From Aciditerrimonas ferrireducens (lineage in GTDB: Bacteria > Actinomycetota > Acidimicrobiia > Acidimicrobiales > UBA8190), in NCBI RefSeq assembly GCF_023130475.1, contig NZ_JAKHEX010000007.1, forward strand, positions 1 through 64,000: 64,000 nucleotides of DNA, in the 5' to 3' direction. Under the pieces are notes generated by a model that saw only the letters and a list, made by a program, of their open reading frames with translations, searched no databases and had not been told where the DNA came from. Below, piece by piece: positions 37,528 through 46,212 of the stretch. Position numbers and translations under genes: made by a program. Numbering within the stretch: the first letter of the stretch is position 1; each line of letters starts with the position of its first letter.

Positions 37528-38982
37528 TCAGCGGGGTCGCAGGCGGGAGCCTTCGGGGCTGTCCTCGACCGTCCACCCGCGGGCCGCCAGCTCGTCCCGC
37601 AGGCGGTCGGCTTCCTCGAACCGCCGGGCCTGCCGGGCCTCGTCCCGGGCCGCCAGCAGGGCCTTCGCCTCCTCGTCGGGCTCCGTGCGACCGGGTCCAA
37701 GGGCGTGGTCCCCGAGGGCCAGGCCCAGCGCACCGGCCAGGCAGCCCACCGCCCGGGCCAGCCCCAGGGCCTCGTTCTCCTGCCCGGCGTCGGCCGCCTG
37801 GTGGGCCTGGCGGACCAGCTCGAAGATCCCCGCCAGGGCCCCCGGCGTGTCCAGGTCCTCGTCCATGGCCCGACAGAAGCCCTCCAGCGCTGCCGCTGGC
37901 ACCCCGGCCCGGATGGCCTCGCTCGCCCGGTCGACCTGGGCGCCGGCCGCCACCGCCTCCGGGAACCGCCGGGCCAGGGCGTCGAGGCGCGCTAGGCCGC
38001 TCTCGGCGTCCCCGACCGTCGCCGGGGTCACCTCCAGCGGACGCCGGTAGTGGGACCGCAGGACCAGCAGCCGGTAGGCCCGGGGGTCGGCCTGGGCCAG
38101 GAGGTCGGGCAGCGAGGTGAAGTTCCCGAGGGACTTCGACATCTTCTGCCCCTCGACCTCCACGAAGCCGTTGTGCACCCAGTGCCGGGCGAAGGCCCGG
38201 CCCAGGGCGACCGCCTGGGCCCGCTCGTTCTCGTGGTGCGGGAACCGCAGATCCTGCCCGCCGCCGTGCAGGTCGAAACCCTCGCCGAGGAGGCCCAGGG
38301 ACATGACCACGCACTCCGTGTGCCACCCGGGCCGGCCCGGGCCGAACGGCGAGGGCCAGGATACCTGGTCCTGAGTCCCCGGCACCTTCTTCCAGAGGGC
38401 GAAGTCGAAGGGGTGCCGCTTGGCCTCGCCGCCGGCGACCCGGGCGCCGGCCCGCAGGGACGCAAGGGGCTGGAGGGCCAGCAAGCCGTAGTCCGGCACC
38501 CGGCTCACGTCCAGGTAGACCCCGTCGGGGGCCTCGTAGGCCGCGCCCTTGGCCACCAGCTCCTCGACCAGGGCCACCATCTGGGGGACCCAGGCCGTGG
38601 CGTGGGGCACCTCGTCGGGTCGCTCCACCGCCAGCTGGGCCATGGCCTCCCACCAGACCGCCTCGTAGCGGGCTGCGACCTCGGTTGCCGGGCAGCCCTC
38701 CTGCCGGGCCCGTTCCAAGATCTTGTCGTCGACGTCCGTCACGTTCGAGACGTAGCGGACCCGCAGGCCCACGAACCGCAGGTAGCGGCGCAGGACGTCG
38801 AAGACGAGGGTGAAGCGCCCGTGGCCCAGGTGCGGTACGTCGTAGACCGTGGGCCCGCAGACGTACATCGAGACCTCGCCGGCCTGCCGCAGGGCGAGGG
38901 GACGGACCTGGCCCGTCGCCGAGTCGTGCAGCCGCAGGGTCAGCGTCGACGAGGAGGTCGGGCGCGCCGGGTCGCCAGGCAC
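37528..38982 (-). CDS. cysS: cysteinyl-tRNA synthetase
   Basis: A 484-residue class I synthetase. The HIGH-like motif is HLGHGRF after CGPTVYDVP, whose Cys is a zinc ligand; the others are Cys in PGWHTECVVM and His/Glu in GFDLHGGGQDLRFPHHENE-type sequence. The KMSKS motif is GQKMSKSLGNF. The DALR helical domain and the C-terminal ADRLRDELAARGW tail, both lacking in the mycothiol enzyme MshC, identify CysS. The GTG start is 6 bases after TACCGT, a -10 box shared with the divergent valS. It is essential and probably monocistronic. Confidence 0.93.
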   Translation of the reverse strand: MPGDPARPTSSSTLTLRLHDSATGQVRPLALRQAGEVSMYVCGPTVYDVPHLGHGRFTLVFDVLRRYLRFVGLRVRYVSNVTDVDDKILERARQEGCPATEVAARYEAVWWEAMAQLAVERPDEVPHATAWVPQMVALVEELVAKGAAYEAPDGVYLDVSRVPDYGLLALQPLASLRAGARVAGGEAKRHPFDFALWKKVPGTQDQVSWPSPFGPGRPGWHTECVVMSLGLLGEGFDLHGGGQDLRFPHHENERAQAVALGRAFARHWVHNGFVEVEGQKMSKSLGNFTSLPDLLAQADPRAYRLLVLRSHYRRPLEVTPATVGDAESGLARLDALARRFPEAVAAGAQVDRASEAIRAGVPAAALEGFCRAMDEDLDTPGALAGIFELVRQAHQAADAGQENEALGLARAVGCLAGALGLALGDHALGPGRTEPDEEAKALLAARDEARQARRFEEADRLRDELAARGWTVEDSPEGSRLRPR

Positions 38983-38987
38983 TCGGA

Positions 38988-38993
38988 TACGGT
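38988..38993 (+). promoter_or_regulatory. -10 box TACGGT of valS (overlaps the cysS box)
   Basis: TACGGT is 9 bases before the valS GTG. Five of its bases are also the -10 box of cysS read on the other strand. Confidence 0.5.
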
Positions 38994-38994
38994 A
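38989..38994 (-). promoter_or_regulatory. -10 box TACCGT of cysS (overlaps the valS box)
   Basis: TACCGT ends 6 bases before the cysS GTG at 38982. The joint sequence ATACGGTA serves both strands. Confidence 0.55.
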
Positions 38995-39002
38995 ACCGCA
39001 CC

Positions 39003-41702
39003 GTGAGCCCCCTCCGTCCCCGACCCGACCAGCCCGCCCGCCGCCCGGTCCTCCCCGAGCGGCCGGCCCTCGAGGGCCTGGAGGAGAAGTGGTCGGTCCG
39101 CTGGGAGCAGGCCGGCACCTACCACTTCGACCGCACAGCTCCACGGGAGGCGGTCTTCGCCATCGACACCCCCCCGCCGACCGTCTCCGGTTCGCTCCAC
39201 GTCGGCCACGTCTTCTCCTACACCCACGCCGACACCATCGCCCGCTACCAACGCATGCAGGGCCGGGAGGTCTTCTACCCCATCGGCTGGGACGACAACG
39301 GCCTGCCCACCGAGCGCCGGGTCCAGAACTACTTCGGGGTCCGCTGCGACCCGTCCATCACCGAGGACAGCGGCCCACCCGACCGGGCCGGCCGGCGAGG
39401 GTCCGAGCCGCCGGTGCCGGTCAGCAGGCCGACCTTCGTCGCCCTCTGCCACCAGCTGACGGCCGAGGACGAAGGGGCCTTCGAGGCGCTCTTCCGCCGC
39501 CTGGGCCTGTCGGTCGACTGGCGCCACACCTACACCACCATCTCCGACCGGGCCGTCCGGGCCAGCCAACGGGCCTTCCTCCGACTCCTCCGGTCCGGCC
39601 ACGCCTACTCGACCGAGGCCCCCACCCTCTGGGACGTGGACTTCCAGACGGCGGTCTCCCAGGCGGAGCTCGAGGAGCGGCCGCTGCCCGGCGCCTACCA
39701 CCGCCTCCGCTTCCCCCTCCTCGGGCCAGCCGACCGGCCCCTTCCGCTCAGCCCCCCGGACCCCGCCGGCCCGGCCGTAGAGATCGAGACCACCCGGCCC
39801 GAGCTCCTGGCGGCCTGCGTGGCCCTGGTCTGCCACCCCGACGACCCCCGCTACCAGCCCCTGGTCGGCCAGCTCGTGGCCACCCCCCTCTTCGGCGTGC
39901 CGGTCCCGGTCGTCGCCCACCCCCTGGCCGACCCCGAGAAGGGCTCGGGCATCGCCATGGTCTGCACCTTCGGGGACACCACCGACGTCGTCTGGTGGCG
40001 GGAGCTCGCCCTGCCAACCCGGACCCTCGTCGGCCGGGACGGCCGGCTCCAGCCCGCCCCCTTCGGCAGCCCGGGCTGGGAGAGCCTGGACCCCGCCGGG
40101 GCCCAGCGGGCCTACGCCGAGCTCCAAGGACGCCGGCCCGAGGCGGCCCGCCGACGGATCGCCGAGCTGCTGGCCGAGGCCGGGTACCTGGTCGGGGAGC
40201 CCCGGCCCATCACCCACCCCGTCAAGTTCTACGAACGCGGCGAGCGGCCCCTCGAGATCGTCTCCAGCCGGCAGTGGTACGTCCGCACCCTGCCCCTCCG
40301 CCAGCGTCTGCTCGAGCGGGGGCGGGAGCTGCGCTGGCACCCGCCCCACATGCGGCACCGCTACGAGGCCTGGGTCGAGGGCCTCTCCAGCGACTGGAAC
40401 ATCAGCCGGCAGCGCTTCTTCGGCGTGCCCTTCCCCGTCTGGTACCCCCTCGACGACGAGGGTCAGCCGGACCACGACCACCCGCTGGTGCCCCCCGAGG
40501 AGGCCCTGCCGGTCGACCCCTCGGTCGACACGCCCCCCGGCTACCGACCCGAGCAGCGGGGCCGACCCGGTGGCTTCGTCGGGGACCCCGACGTCATGGA
40601 CACCTGGGCCACCTCCTCCCTCACCCCCCAGATCGCCGGCGGCTGGGAGGACGACCCGGAGCTCTTCGGGCGGGTCTTCCCCATGCACCTGCGCCCCCAG
40701 GCCCACGAGATCATCCGGACCTGGCTCTTCTCCACGGTGGTCCGGGCCGAGCTCGAGCACCGCTCCCTGCCCTGGTCCGACGTGGCCATCTCCGGCTGGG
40801 TCCTCGACCCCGACCGGAAGAAGATGTCGAAGTCCAAGGGGAACGTCGTCACCCCCCTCGACCTCCTCGAGCGCCTCGGCACCGACGCCGTCCGCTACTG
40901 GGCCGCCTCGGGCCGCCCCGGGGTGGACACCGCCTTCGACGAGGCCCAGATGAAGGTGGGTCGGCGCCTGGCCATCAAGGTCCTCAACGCCTCCCGCTTC
41001 GCCCTCGGGCGCCTGGCCGACGAGGGCGCCGAGACCCTTCCGGGCCCCGAGGCCGTCCGTCACCCCCTGGACCTCGCCATGCTGGCCGAGCTCGGAGAGG
41101 TCGTCCGCGAGGCCACTGCGGCCTTCGAGGCCTTCGACTACGCCAGAGCCCTCGAGCGCACCGAGGCCTTCTTCTGGCGCTTCTGCGACGACTACCTCGA
41201 GCTCGTCAAGGCCCGGGCCTACGGGGAGCCCGGGGCCACGACCCCGGACCCCGAGGCCAGCCGGTCGGCCCGGGCCGCCCTGGGCCTGGCCCTCTCGATC
41301 CTCCTCCGGCTCCTCGCCCCCTTCCAGCCCTTCGTCACCGAGGAGGTCTGGTCCTGGTGGCACGACCAGGACGCCTCCATCCACCGGGCCCCCTGGCCTC
41401 GCCTCGAGGAGCTGCCGGTGGCTGCCCGGGAGGCCTCCGCGGCCGACGGCCAGGGGACCTTGGCCCTCGCCAGCTGGGTCCTCGGGGCGATCCGCCGGGC
41501 GAAGACCGATGCCCGCCGCTCGATGCGCTCGCCGGTCGCCCAGGCGGTGGTCCGCCACCGGCCGGAGGCCCTGGCCGCCTTGGACCCGGCCCTCGCCGAC
41601 CTTCGGGAGGCAGGCGCCGTTCTCGAGCTGCGCACCGAAGCCCTCCCGGACGGCCAGGAGCCGGCCGTGGCCGTCGAGCTGGCCGAGCTCAGCGAACCAT
41701 GA
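39003..41702 (+). CDS. valS: valyl-tRNA synthetase
   Basis: An 899-residue class I synthetase. HIGH is HVGH in SGSLHVGHVFSYTHAD. The valine-specific IGWDDNGLPTERRVQNYFG follows, an editing (CP1) domain is inserted, and KMSKS is KKMSKSKGNVVTP. After the catalytic core comes an anticodon-binding helical domain. The C-terminal coiled-coil arm of many ValRS proteins seems short or absent, in line with the ValRS branch that has the GLPTERRVQ signature. Only 20 bases separate its GTG from that of the divergent cysS. Its 3' end overlaps the next gene by 14 bases. Confidence 0.93.
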   Translation: MSPLRPRPDQPARRPVLPERPALEGLEEKWSVRWEQAGTYHFDRTAPREAVFAIDTPPPTVSGSLHVGHVFSYTHADTIARYQRMQGREVFYPIGWDDNGLPTERRVQNYFGVRCDPSITEDSGPPDRAGRRGSEPPVPVSRPTFVALCHQLTAEDEGAFEALFRRLGLSVDWRHTYTTISDRAVRASQRAFLRLLRSGHAYSTEAPTLWDVDFQTAVSQAELEERPLPGAYHRLRFPLLGPADRPLPLSPPDPAGPAVEIETTRPELLAACVALVCHPDDPRYQPLVGQLVATPLFGVPVPVVAHPLADPEKGSGIAMVCTFGDTTDVVWWRELALPTRTLVGRDGRLQPAPFGSPGWESLDPAGAQRAYAELQGRRPEAARRRIAELLAEAGYLVGEPRPITHPVKFYERGERPLEIVSSRQWYVRTLPLRQRLLERGRELRWHPPHMRHRYEAWVEGLSSDWNISRQRFFGVPFPVWYPLDDEGQPDHDHPLVPPEEALPVDPSVDTPPGYRPEQRGRPGGFVGDPDVMDTWATSSLTPQIAGGWEDDPELFGRVFPMHLRPQAHEIIRTWLFSTVVRAELEHRSLPWSDVAISGWVLDPDRKKMSKSKGNVVTPLDLLERLGTDAVRYWAASGRPGVDTAFDEAQMKVGRRLAIKVLNASRFALGRLADEGAETLPGPEAVRHPLDLAMLAELGEVVREATAAFEAFDYARALERTEAFFWRFCDDYLELVKARAYGEPGATTPDPEASRSARAALGLALSILLRLLAPFQPFVTEEVWSWWHDQDASIHRAPWPRLEELPVAAREASAADGQGTLALASWVLGAIRRAKTDARRSMRSPVAQAVVRHRPEALAALDPALADLREAGAVLELRTEALPDGQEPAVAVELAELSEP

Positions 41703-42306
41703 CCCGGCGGGCCGCCAGCAGGAACGGCAGGGCGGCCACCGCCAGCACCACCGCCTCCAGCCACAGGGGCTGCCCCGGCCGACCCAGGAGCGCCAGGTGC
41801 AGGTCCTCGACCGGCGCAGCGGCCAGCTTCCTCGGGTCCAGGAACCCCGGCAGGTAGACCGCCGCCAGCAGGCCGGCGATCCCGGCCAAGGGGGCCATGA
41901 GCAGGGGACCCGAGGCGGCCACCACCATCCCGGCCACCGCCAGGGCCAGGACCACGGTGCCCGCGGCGGCGCCCGCGGGCAGGTAGACCGCCGACACCAC
42001 CCCCACCAAGGCCACCAGCAGGGCCAGCAGGACCCGCAGCCAGCGGACCGCCCGGGCCGCGGCCACCAAGCCCCACGCGGCCACCCCCGGCACGAGCACC
42101 CCGACCAGCGCGCTCAGCCCGAGCACCACCCGTCGGGACGCCCCGTGACGAGCCGCGTCGTGCACCAGGGTCAGCCCACCGGTGTGGACGATCCGAAGGC
42201 TGGTCTGCGCCAAGGTGAAGGCCGCGCCCGCAAGATAGGGGACCTTGCCCAGGCCGACCGCCACTCCGAGCAGCCCGCCCACGATCAGCCAGATCCTGGT
42301 CCCCAT
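41689..42306 (-). CDS. integral membrane protein of unknown function
   Basis: I do not recognise this 205-residue protein. It has about six hydrophobic helices: IWLIVGGLLGVAVGLGKV, VVLGLSALVGVLVPGVAAWG, VLLALLVALVGVVSAVYLP, VVLALAVAGMVVAAS, PLAGIAGLLAAVYLP and LEAVVLAVAALPFLLAA. The repeated AVYLP after two helices hints at internal duplication. The GAGGGGA site precedes the ATG. It overlaps the convergent valS end by 14 bases and may be co-transcribed downstream of the sigma/anti-sigma pair, 167 bp away. Confidence 0.6.
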   Translation of the reverse strand: MGTRIWLIVGGLLGVAVGLGKVPYLAGAAFTLAQTSLRIVHTGGLTLVHDAARHGASRRVVLGLSALVGVLVPGVAAWGLVAAARAVRWLRVLLALLVALVGVVSAVYLPAGAAAGTVVLALAVAGMVVAASGPLLMAPLAGIAGLLAAVYLPGFLDPRKLAAAPVEDLHLALLGRPGQPLWLEAVVLAVAALPFLLAARRVMVR

Positions 42307-42473
42307 GGCCCGTCCCCTCGCGCGCCCGCCGGCCCGGGCCTGCCTGCCGCTGCCTTCGAGCCCCGAGGCCGGTCCGGGGTCCGCCTAGCATGACCCACCC
42401 CGCCCGGCGAGCGGGGGATCTCCCTCGGCGCGCTGCCAGGATCCGCCGACCCTCGCGCCCAGCACCAGCAGCA

Positions 42474-43961
42474 CTAGGGCTGCCACGCCGGCACCCCACC
42501 CCATGGCAGCTTGCCGAACCCATCGGGACCGGCGCTGTCCAGCTCGCCCTGCAAGCCGCCGAGCAGGGTCGTCGACCGCCCCCCGTCGACCGGCACGCTC
42601 TGGACGCTCGTCGGGGTGGCGTAGACCACCGTCGTCCCGCCTACCCCGAAGCGGGGCGCCGTCGCCCCGGCCCGGGCACCTCGCACCGGTCGACCCAGAC
42701 CCCCCGAAGCCGGGACGATCCACAAGCGTCGTTCCTGGTCCCACCCGTCCAGGCCGCTCCCCGTCCCGTCCCCCAGTACCGGCGCTCGGACGACCACCAG
42801 GGAGCGCCCGTCCGGCGACCAGGCCGGGTCCAGGGTCACCCAGCCCCGAGGGTTCGGCAGCGCCCGGCACCGGCCCGTGGCCGGGCGACAGACCTCCACC
42901 TGGCTGCCCGACCACGGGAAGGCGCCGTGCTGGGCCACCAAGGCCAGCCGCCCGCCGCCGGGGGACCAGACCAGCCAGGGCAGGTAGACGAACGTGGTCG
43001 CCACGGGGCGAACCGGGCCCCCGGCCACCGGCACGGCAACCAGCTCCAGGCCTGTGGCCTCGGCCGCTGCCGAGCGTCCGGGATCCAGCCAGGCCAGGAG
43101 ACCCGCGCCGTTCGGCCAGAAGCCGGCCAGCTGGATGCCCGTACCCGCTGGCGGCTCGTAGGCCAGGACCGTTCGCCGGCCGTCCACCAGGTCCGCCAGC
43201 ACCACCCGATCCGGGGCCGAGCCCACCCCTGGCACGCTGTAGGCCAGCCGATGCCCGTCGTCGGACCAGACGAAGGAAGAGGCCACCGGGGCGACGACCT
43301 CCGGCGTGCTCGATCTCGACCCGCCGGGCGCGGCACTCACCACCACCAGCCCCCCGGCGTCCGGCCCGGCCGCCGGGATGGCGGCGACCAGATCGGCCGC
43401 TGGTGACCAGGTGAAGGCCGTCACCGGCCAGGGAAGGGCTACTCGCCCTGGACCTCCGCCGGCCGGCACCACGTGCAGGTGCTGACCAGCACCCAGGAAG
43501 GCCAGCCACGCCCCGTCGGCCGACCACTGGGGCGCGGAACCTGGGGCGCGGTCGGCCACCGGTCGAGGTTTCGCCACCCCGGGGGAGAGCACCAGGAGCC
43601 GGTCACCCCGGAACACCGCCAGCGGACCCGGGAGGGCGTTCAGCGCAGCCTGCTCGGGACCGGGCCGGACCGTCCGGTAGGGGGCGCCGCTCCCTGCCAG
43701 GGCCAGCCCCATGACCACGCCCCCGCCGAGCAGCAGCACCGCGCAGGCCACCCAGAGCCCGACGAGCAGCCCGCGGGCGGAACGAGACCAGCCCGGCAGC
43801 ACCCGCCCGAGGCCGCGCCGAGTGGGCCGCGGCAGCTGGTACCAGCGCGGACGGCGATCGACCGCCGCTTCGATCTCGGGGCCTGGCCCCTCGATCAGTT
43901 CGTCGGCCAGCCGTCGCAGGTTCCGCCGCAGTCGCTGCTCGAAGAGCTCGTCCCCGCTCAC
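42474..43961 (-). CDS. membrane-anchored TolB-like propeller protein, putative anti-sigma factor
   Basis: A 495-residue protein with a cytoplasmic N-terminus of about 75 residues (ELFEQRLRRNLRRLADELIEG and a basic stretch), one transmembrane helix (LLVGLWVACAVLLLGGGVVMG) and a large outer domain of PD40/TolB-type blades: PQWSADGAWLAFLG, FVWSDDGHRLAYSV, LVWSPGGGRLALVA, PAWSPDGRSLVVV. Position directly behind an ECF sigma gene with a GTGA overlap, and this topology, suggest a sensor that binds the sigma factor. No zinc (ZAS) motif is seen, so anti-sigma activity is inferred from context only. Confidence 0.7.
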   Translation of the reverse strand: MSGDELFEQRLRRNLRRLADELIEGPGPEIEAAVDRRPRWYQLPRPTRRGLGRVLPGWSRSARGLLVGLWVACAVLLLGGGVVMGLALAGSGAPYRTVRPGPEQAALNALPGPLAVFRGDRLLVLSPGVAKPRPVADRAPGSAPQWSADGAWLAFLGAGQHLHVVPAGGGPGRVALPWPVTAFTWSPAADLVAAIPAAGPDAGGLVVVSAAPGGSRSSTPEVVAPVASSFVWSDDGHRLAYSVPGVGSAPDRVVLADLVDGRRTVLAYEPPAGTGIQLAGFWPNGAGLLAWLDPGRSAAAEATGLELVAVPVAGGPVRPVATTFVYLPWLVWSPGGGRLALVAQHGAFPWSGSQVEVCRPATGRCRALPNPRGWVTLDPAWSPDGRSLVVVRAPVLGDGTGSGLDGWDQERRLWIVPASGGLGRPVRGARAGATAPRFGVGGTTVVYATPTSVQSVPVDGGRSTTLLGGLQGELDSAGPDGFGKLPWGGVPAWQP

Positions 43962-44425
43962 AGCTCCAGCAGACCGCGCAACCGTGCCAGCGCCTGGCCG
44001 AGACGGGCCTCCACCACCGCCTGTCGCCACCCCAGGGCGTCCGCGACGGCACCGACCGGCAGGTCGCAGAAATAGCGCAGCACCAGAGGCGTCCGCAGCC
44101 GCTCCGGGAGCAGCCCCAGGACGGCTGCCAGCTCCTGGAGCTCGGGCGCTGAGGCCAACGACAGGCCTCCCCACGGTTGCCCCGGCCCGCCCCGACGCCG
44201 CCGTGCCACCAACCGACTGGCCCGCACCACCCAGTGGAGCTGCTCCCGAGGATCACCGGGACCTCCCCGGACGACGGCCTCCTCGGCCAGGCGGCCGGCC
44301 ACCGCGGGGTCCCCGGTCAACAGGGCCGCCGTCCGCACCAGCTCGACCGGTGCCGACGCAGGCGCAGGCAGCCGGGCGAGGTGGCTCGCCCCGCCCCGTC
44401 CCCCGGTCGTCCCCCACTCGCCCAC
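43958..44425 (-). CDS. compact ECF-type RNA polymerase sigma factor
   Basis: A 155-residue sigma-70 family protein. Region 4 is clear: LPERLRTPLVLRYFCDLPVGAVADAL with a recognition helix WRQAVVEARLGQALARLRGLL. Region 2 is reduced: VELVRTAALLTGDPAVAGRLAEEAVV corresponds to the usual LVRxAYLLTGDxxxAEDLVQEA, but the acidic core-binding DLVQ is altered to GRLAEEA. The GTG at 44425 has GGAGGAG five to six bases upstream. A longer frame to 44812 gives an arginine-rich, unlikely extension. It is coupled to the TolB-like membrane partner. Promoter targets unknown. Confidence 0.8.
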   Translation of the reverse strand: MGEWGTTGGRGGASHLARLPAPASAPVELVRTAALLTGDPAVAGRLAEEAVVRGGPGDPREQLHWVVRASRLVARRRRGGPGQPWGGLSLASAPELQELAAVLGLLPERLRTPLVLRYFCDLPVGAVADALGWRQAVVEARLGQALARLRGLLEL

Positions 44426-44991
44426 CCGGTCTCCTCCCCGCTCGCTCGCCGCCCCTTCCAGCCTGGCACAGCACCGCCCGCCCACGCGTCGACGGCGCCG
44501 ACGCGACTGGAGGGGCCTTGCGGGCCCCTCCAGCGCACCATGGAATCCTCGGCCTGCGGTCGGACCGGAGAGCCAACCGCCGAAAGGGTGGGAAGACGTC
44601 GTCCGCGACGGGCCGAACCCCGGGGTCCGGCAGCCGCCCGCCCCGGCTGCACCACCGCACCAGGCACCAGATGCGTCCGGCCTCGGACTCGCAGCGACCG
44701 TCCTCGACGTGGCGGGGACCGGTCGGTCCCGCAGGCCCCGGTCAGTTCCGGGCTCCCGCCCTTCCCCGAGGCGGCGACCGTTCGAACACGCTGCTTCCCA
44801 CGACTCGGACACCTCCTTTCCCTAGGGTCCTTGCCGGAGGCGCTGTTCGCTTCCACCTTCATTGGTACGCCTCTTCGCCGGTGAACGCAACGGGTTTTTC
44901 GTGGCGACTCCGTGACGATCGCGTGAACGGGCCATGCCCTGGCCAGCGCCGGCGACTCGCCTGGTGGTAGTCTTGATGCACGAATCAGTCG
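44426..44991. other. 566-bp gene-free region between sigma factor and LuxR regulator
   Basis: No convincing protein or RNA gene. It contains an 11-bp-stem hairpin (44507-44533) and, on the minus strand, a near-perfect Shine-Dalgarno AAAGGAGGTG at 44811-44820. The latter is followed after 10 bases by a 19-codon frame (GTG at 44801, stop at 44742), possibly a leader peptide for the sigma gene. TAGTCT at 44968-44973 on the plus strand may be the -10 box of the LuxR gene. Confidence 0.5.
44507..44533. other. perfect 11-bp stem hairpin upstream of the sigma gene
   Basis: CTGGAGGGGCC pairs with GGCCCCTCCAG around a TTGCG loop, 82 bases before the sigma factor start on its strand. There is no T-run. 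It could be a leader RNA structure or an attenuator for the sigma/anti-sigma operon. Confidence 0.6.
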
Positions 44992-46131
44992 GTGTTACCT
45001 CCCGGGTTGCCAGCCTCGCGGGCGCGGGCCGTGCTCGGCGCCGTGGCCGCTGTCCAGAGCGCCGCCTCCGTCCGGGAGGTCCAGCTCGCCTGGCTCCGAT
45101 CCGTCCCTGAGGTCGTCTCTGCCGCTGGCTACGGCTTCTACCTCCTCGAACCGTCCAGCCTCCGACCGCTGGACGTCGCCGCCAACGTGCCCGACCGCTT
45201 CCTCCAGCGCTACGAGGACGAGGGGCGTCAGGACGACCCGGTCCTCCAGGAGGCCGTGGCCCGAGGGGGCCCGATCGACTCCAGCCGCCTCGGGCCGCCC
45301 TGTCGCTGGCAGCACTCGGCCGTCTGCGCCGTCCTCGAGGAGGCCGGCTACCACCACTCGCTCGAGGCCCCCATCATCGTCGACGGGGTGGTCGAGGGGA
45401 CCTTGAACATGGCCCGCCGCAAGGAGGATCCTCCCTTCTCCCTCGAGGACCTCGAGGCGCTCGGCCTCGTCGCCGAGCAGGTCGCCGCCGCGGTGACGAG
45501 GGCGCGCCGTTACGACCAGGTCAGCGAGCGGACCGTCCTCCTCGCCGACGCCCTGGACGCTGCCGCTCAACCCGTCGTCGTCACCACCGTCGACGGCGAG
45601 CTCATCTTCCAGAACCGCATGGCCCTCCGGGCGGTCCCCGGTTCCCACCAGACGTACCTCGAGCGTGCCCATCCTGTGCTCCACGAGGCGCTCGAGCAGC
45701 TCCGCCAGGGCCACCAGCGGGTGGTCACCGCCCAGGAGGCGAACACGACTACCCCGGTCGCTGGCAGCCGGGACGAGCGACCCGTGGCAGACCTCGGGGG
45801 CGCGGTGGCCGTCAAGGCCGTTCGGCTCCGCTCCCGCCAGGACGCCGTGGTGTCCTTCGTCTCGTTCCGTCCGGCGGGTGCTCCGGGACTCCCCGACGCC
45901 GCCCTGCCCCTTTCGCCTCGCGAACGGGAGATCGCCGACCTCGTCAGCCAGGGCCTCACCACCCGTCAGATCGCCGAGCTCTCCTTCGTCAGCGAGAACA
46001 CCGTCAAGCAGCACCTCAAGCGCATCTTCGCCAAGCTCCAGGTCAGCTCGCGGGCCGAACTCGTCCAAGCCGTCTGGCGGGCGGCCGCCGACCACCGGGA
46101 CCGGCCCGCGGACCTCGACGCGGCCACCTGA
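44992..46131 (+). CDS. LuxR-family regulator with GAF-like sensor domain
   Basis: A 379-residue regulator. The N-terminal half (about residues 15-165) resembles autoinducer-binding or GAF domains (YGFYLLEPSSLRPLDVAAN, LEAPIIVDGVVEGTLNMAR). A PAS-like part (VVTTVDGELIFQNRMALRAV) is followed by the C-terminal helix-turn-helix LSPREREIADLVSQGLTTRQIAELSF and SENTVKQHLKRIFAKL. No phosphoacceptor domain is present, so a small ligand is likely sensed. It converges on the end of the catabolic operon (46213) and is the only regulator near it, so it is the first candidate to control that system. GTG at 44992 is the likeliest start; TTG at 45007 is possible. Confidence 0.82.
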   Translation: MLPPGLPASRARAVLGAVAAVQSAASVREVQLAWLRSVPEVVSAAGYGFYLLEPSSLRPLDVAANVPDRFLQRYEDEGRQDDPVLQEAVARGGPIDSSRLGPPCRWQHSAVCAVLEEAGYHHSLEAPIIVDGVVEGTLNMARRKEDPPFSLEDLEALGLVAEQVAAAVTRARRYDQVSERTVLLADALDAAAQPVVVTTVDGELIFQNRMALRAVPGSHQTYLERAHPVLHEALEQLRQGHQRVVTAQEANTTTPVAGSRDERPVADLGGAVAVKAVRLRSRQDAVVSFVSFRPAGAPGLPDAALPLSPREREIADLVSQGLTTRQIAELSFVSENTVKQHLKRIFAKLQVSSRAELVQAVWRAAADHRDRPADLDAAT

Positions 46132-46212
46132 GCGTCCACCGAACCGACCGGCAGCCTGGCTGGACCGTCGCCACACCGGCCGCGGCGCCCCGTCCTTCCT
46201 CGTGGGGGTCCT

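Noticed and set aside
37528-38982. Mycothiol enzyme MshC instead of cysteinyl-tRNA synthetase
   Set aside because: The C-terminal DALR and tail domains of CysS are complete, and the length of 484 residues is too long for MshC.
43958-44812. Longer sigma factor starting at GTG 44812
   Set aside because: The extra 129 residues are arginine- and glycine-rich without sigma region 1 or 2 features, and the Shine-Dalgarno directly abuts that GTG; the GTG at 44425 has correct spacing.
44889-44901. Third copy of the AACGGGT...TTCG element before the LuxR gene
   Set aside because: AACGGGT and TTCG are present, but the spacing is one base shorter and the middle differs; too weak without a genome scan.
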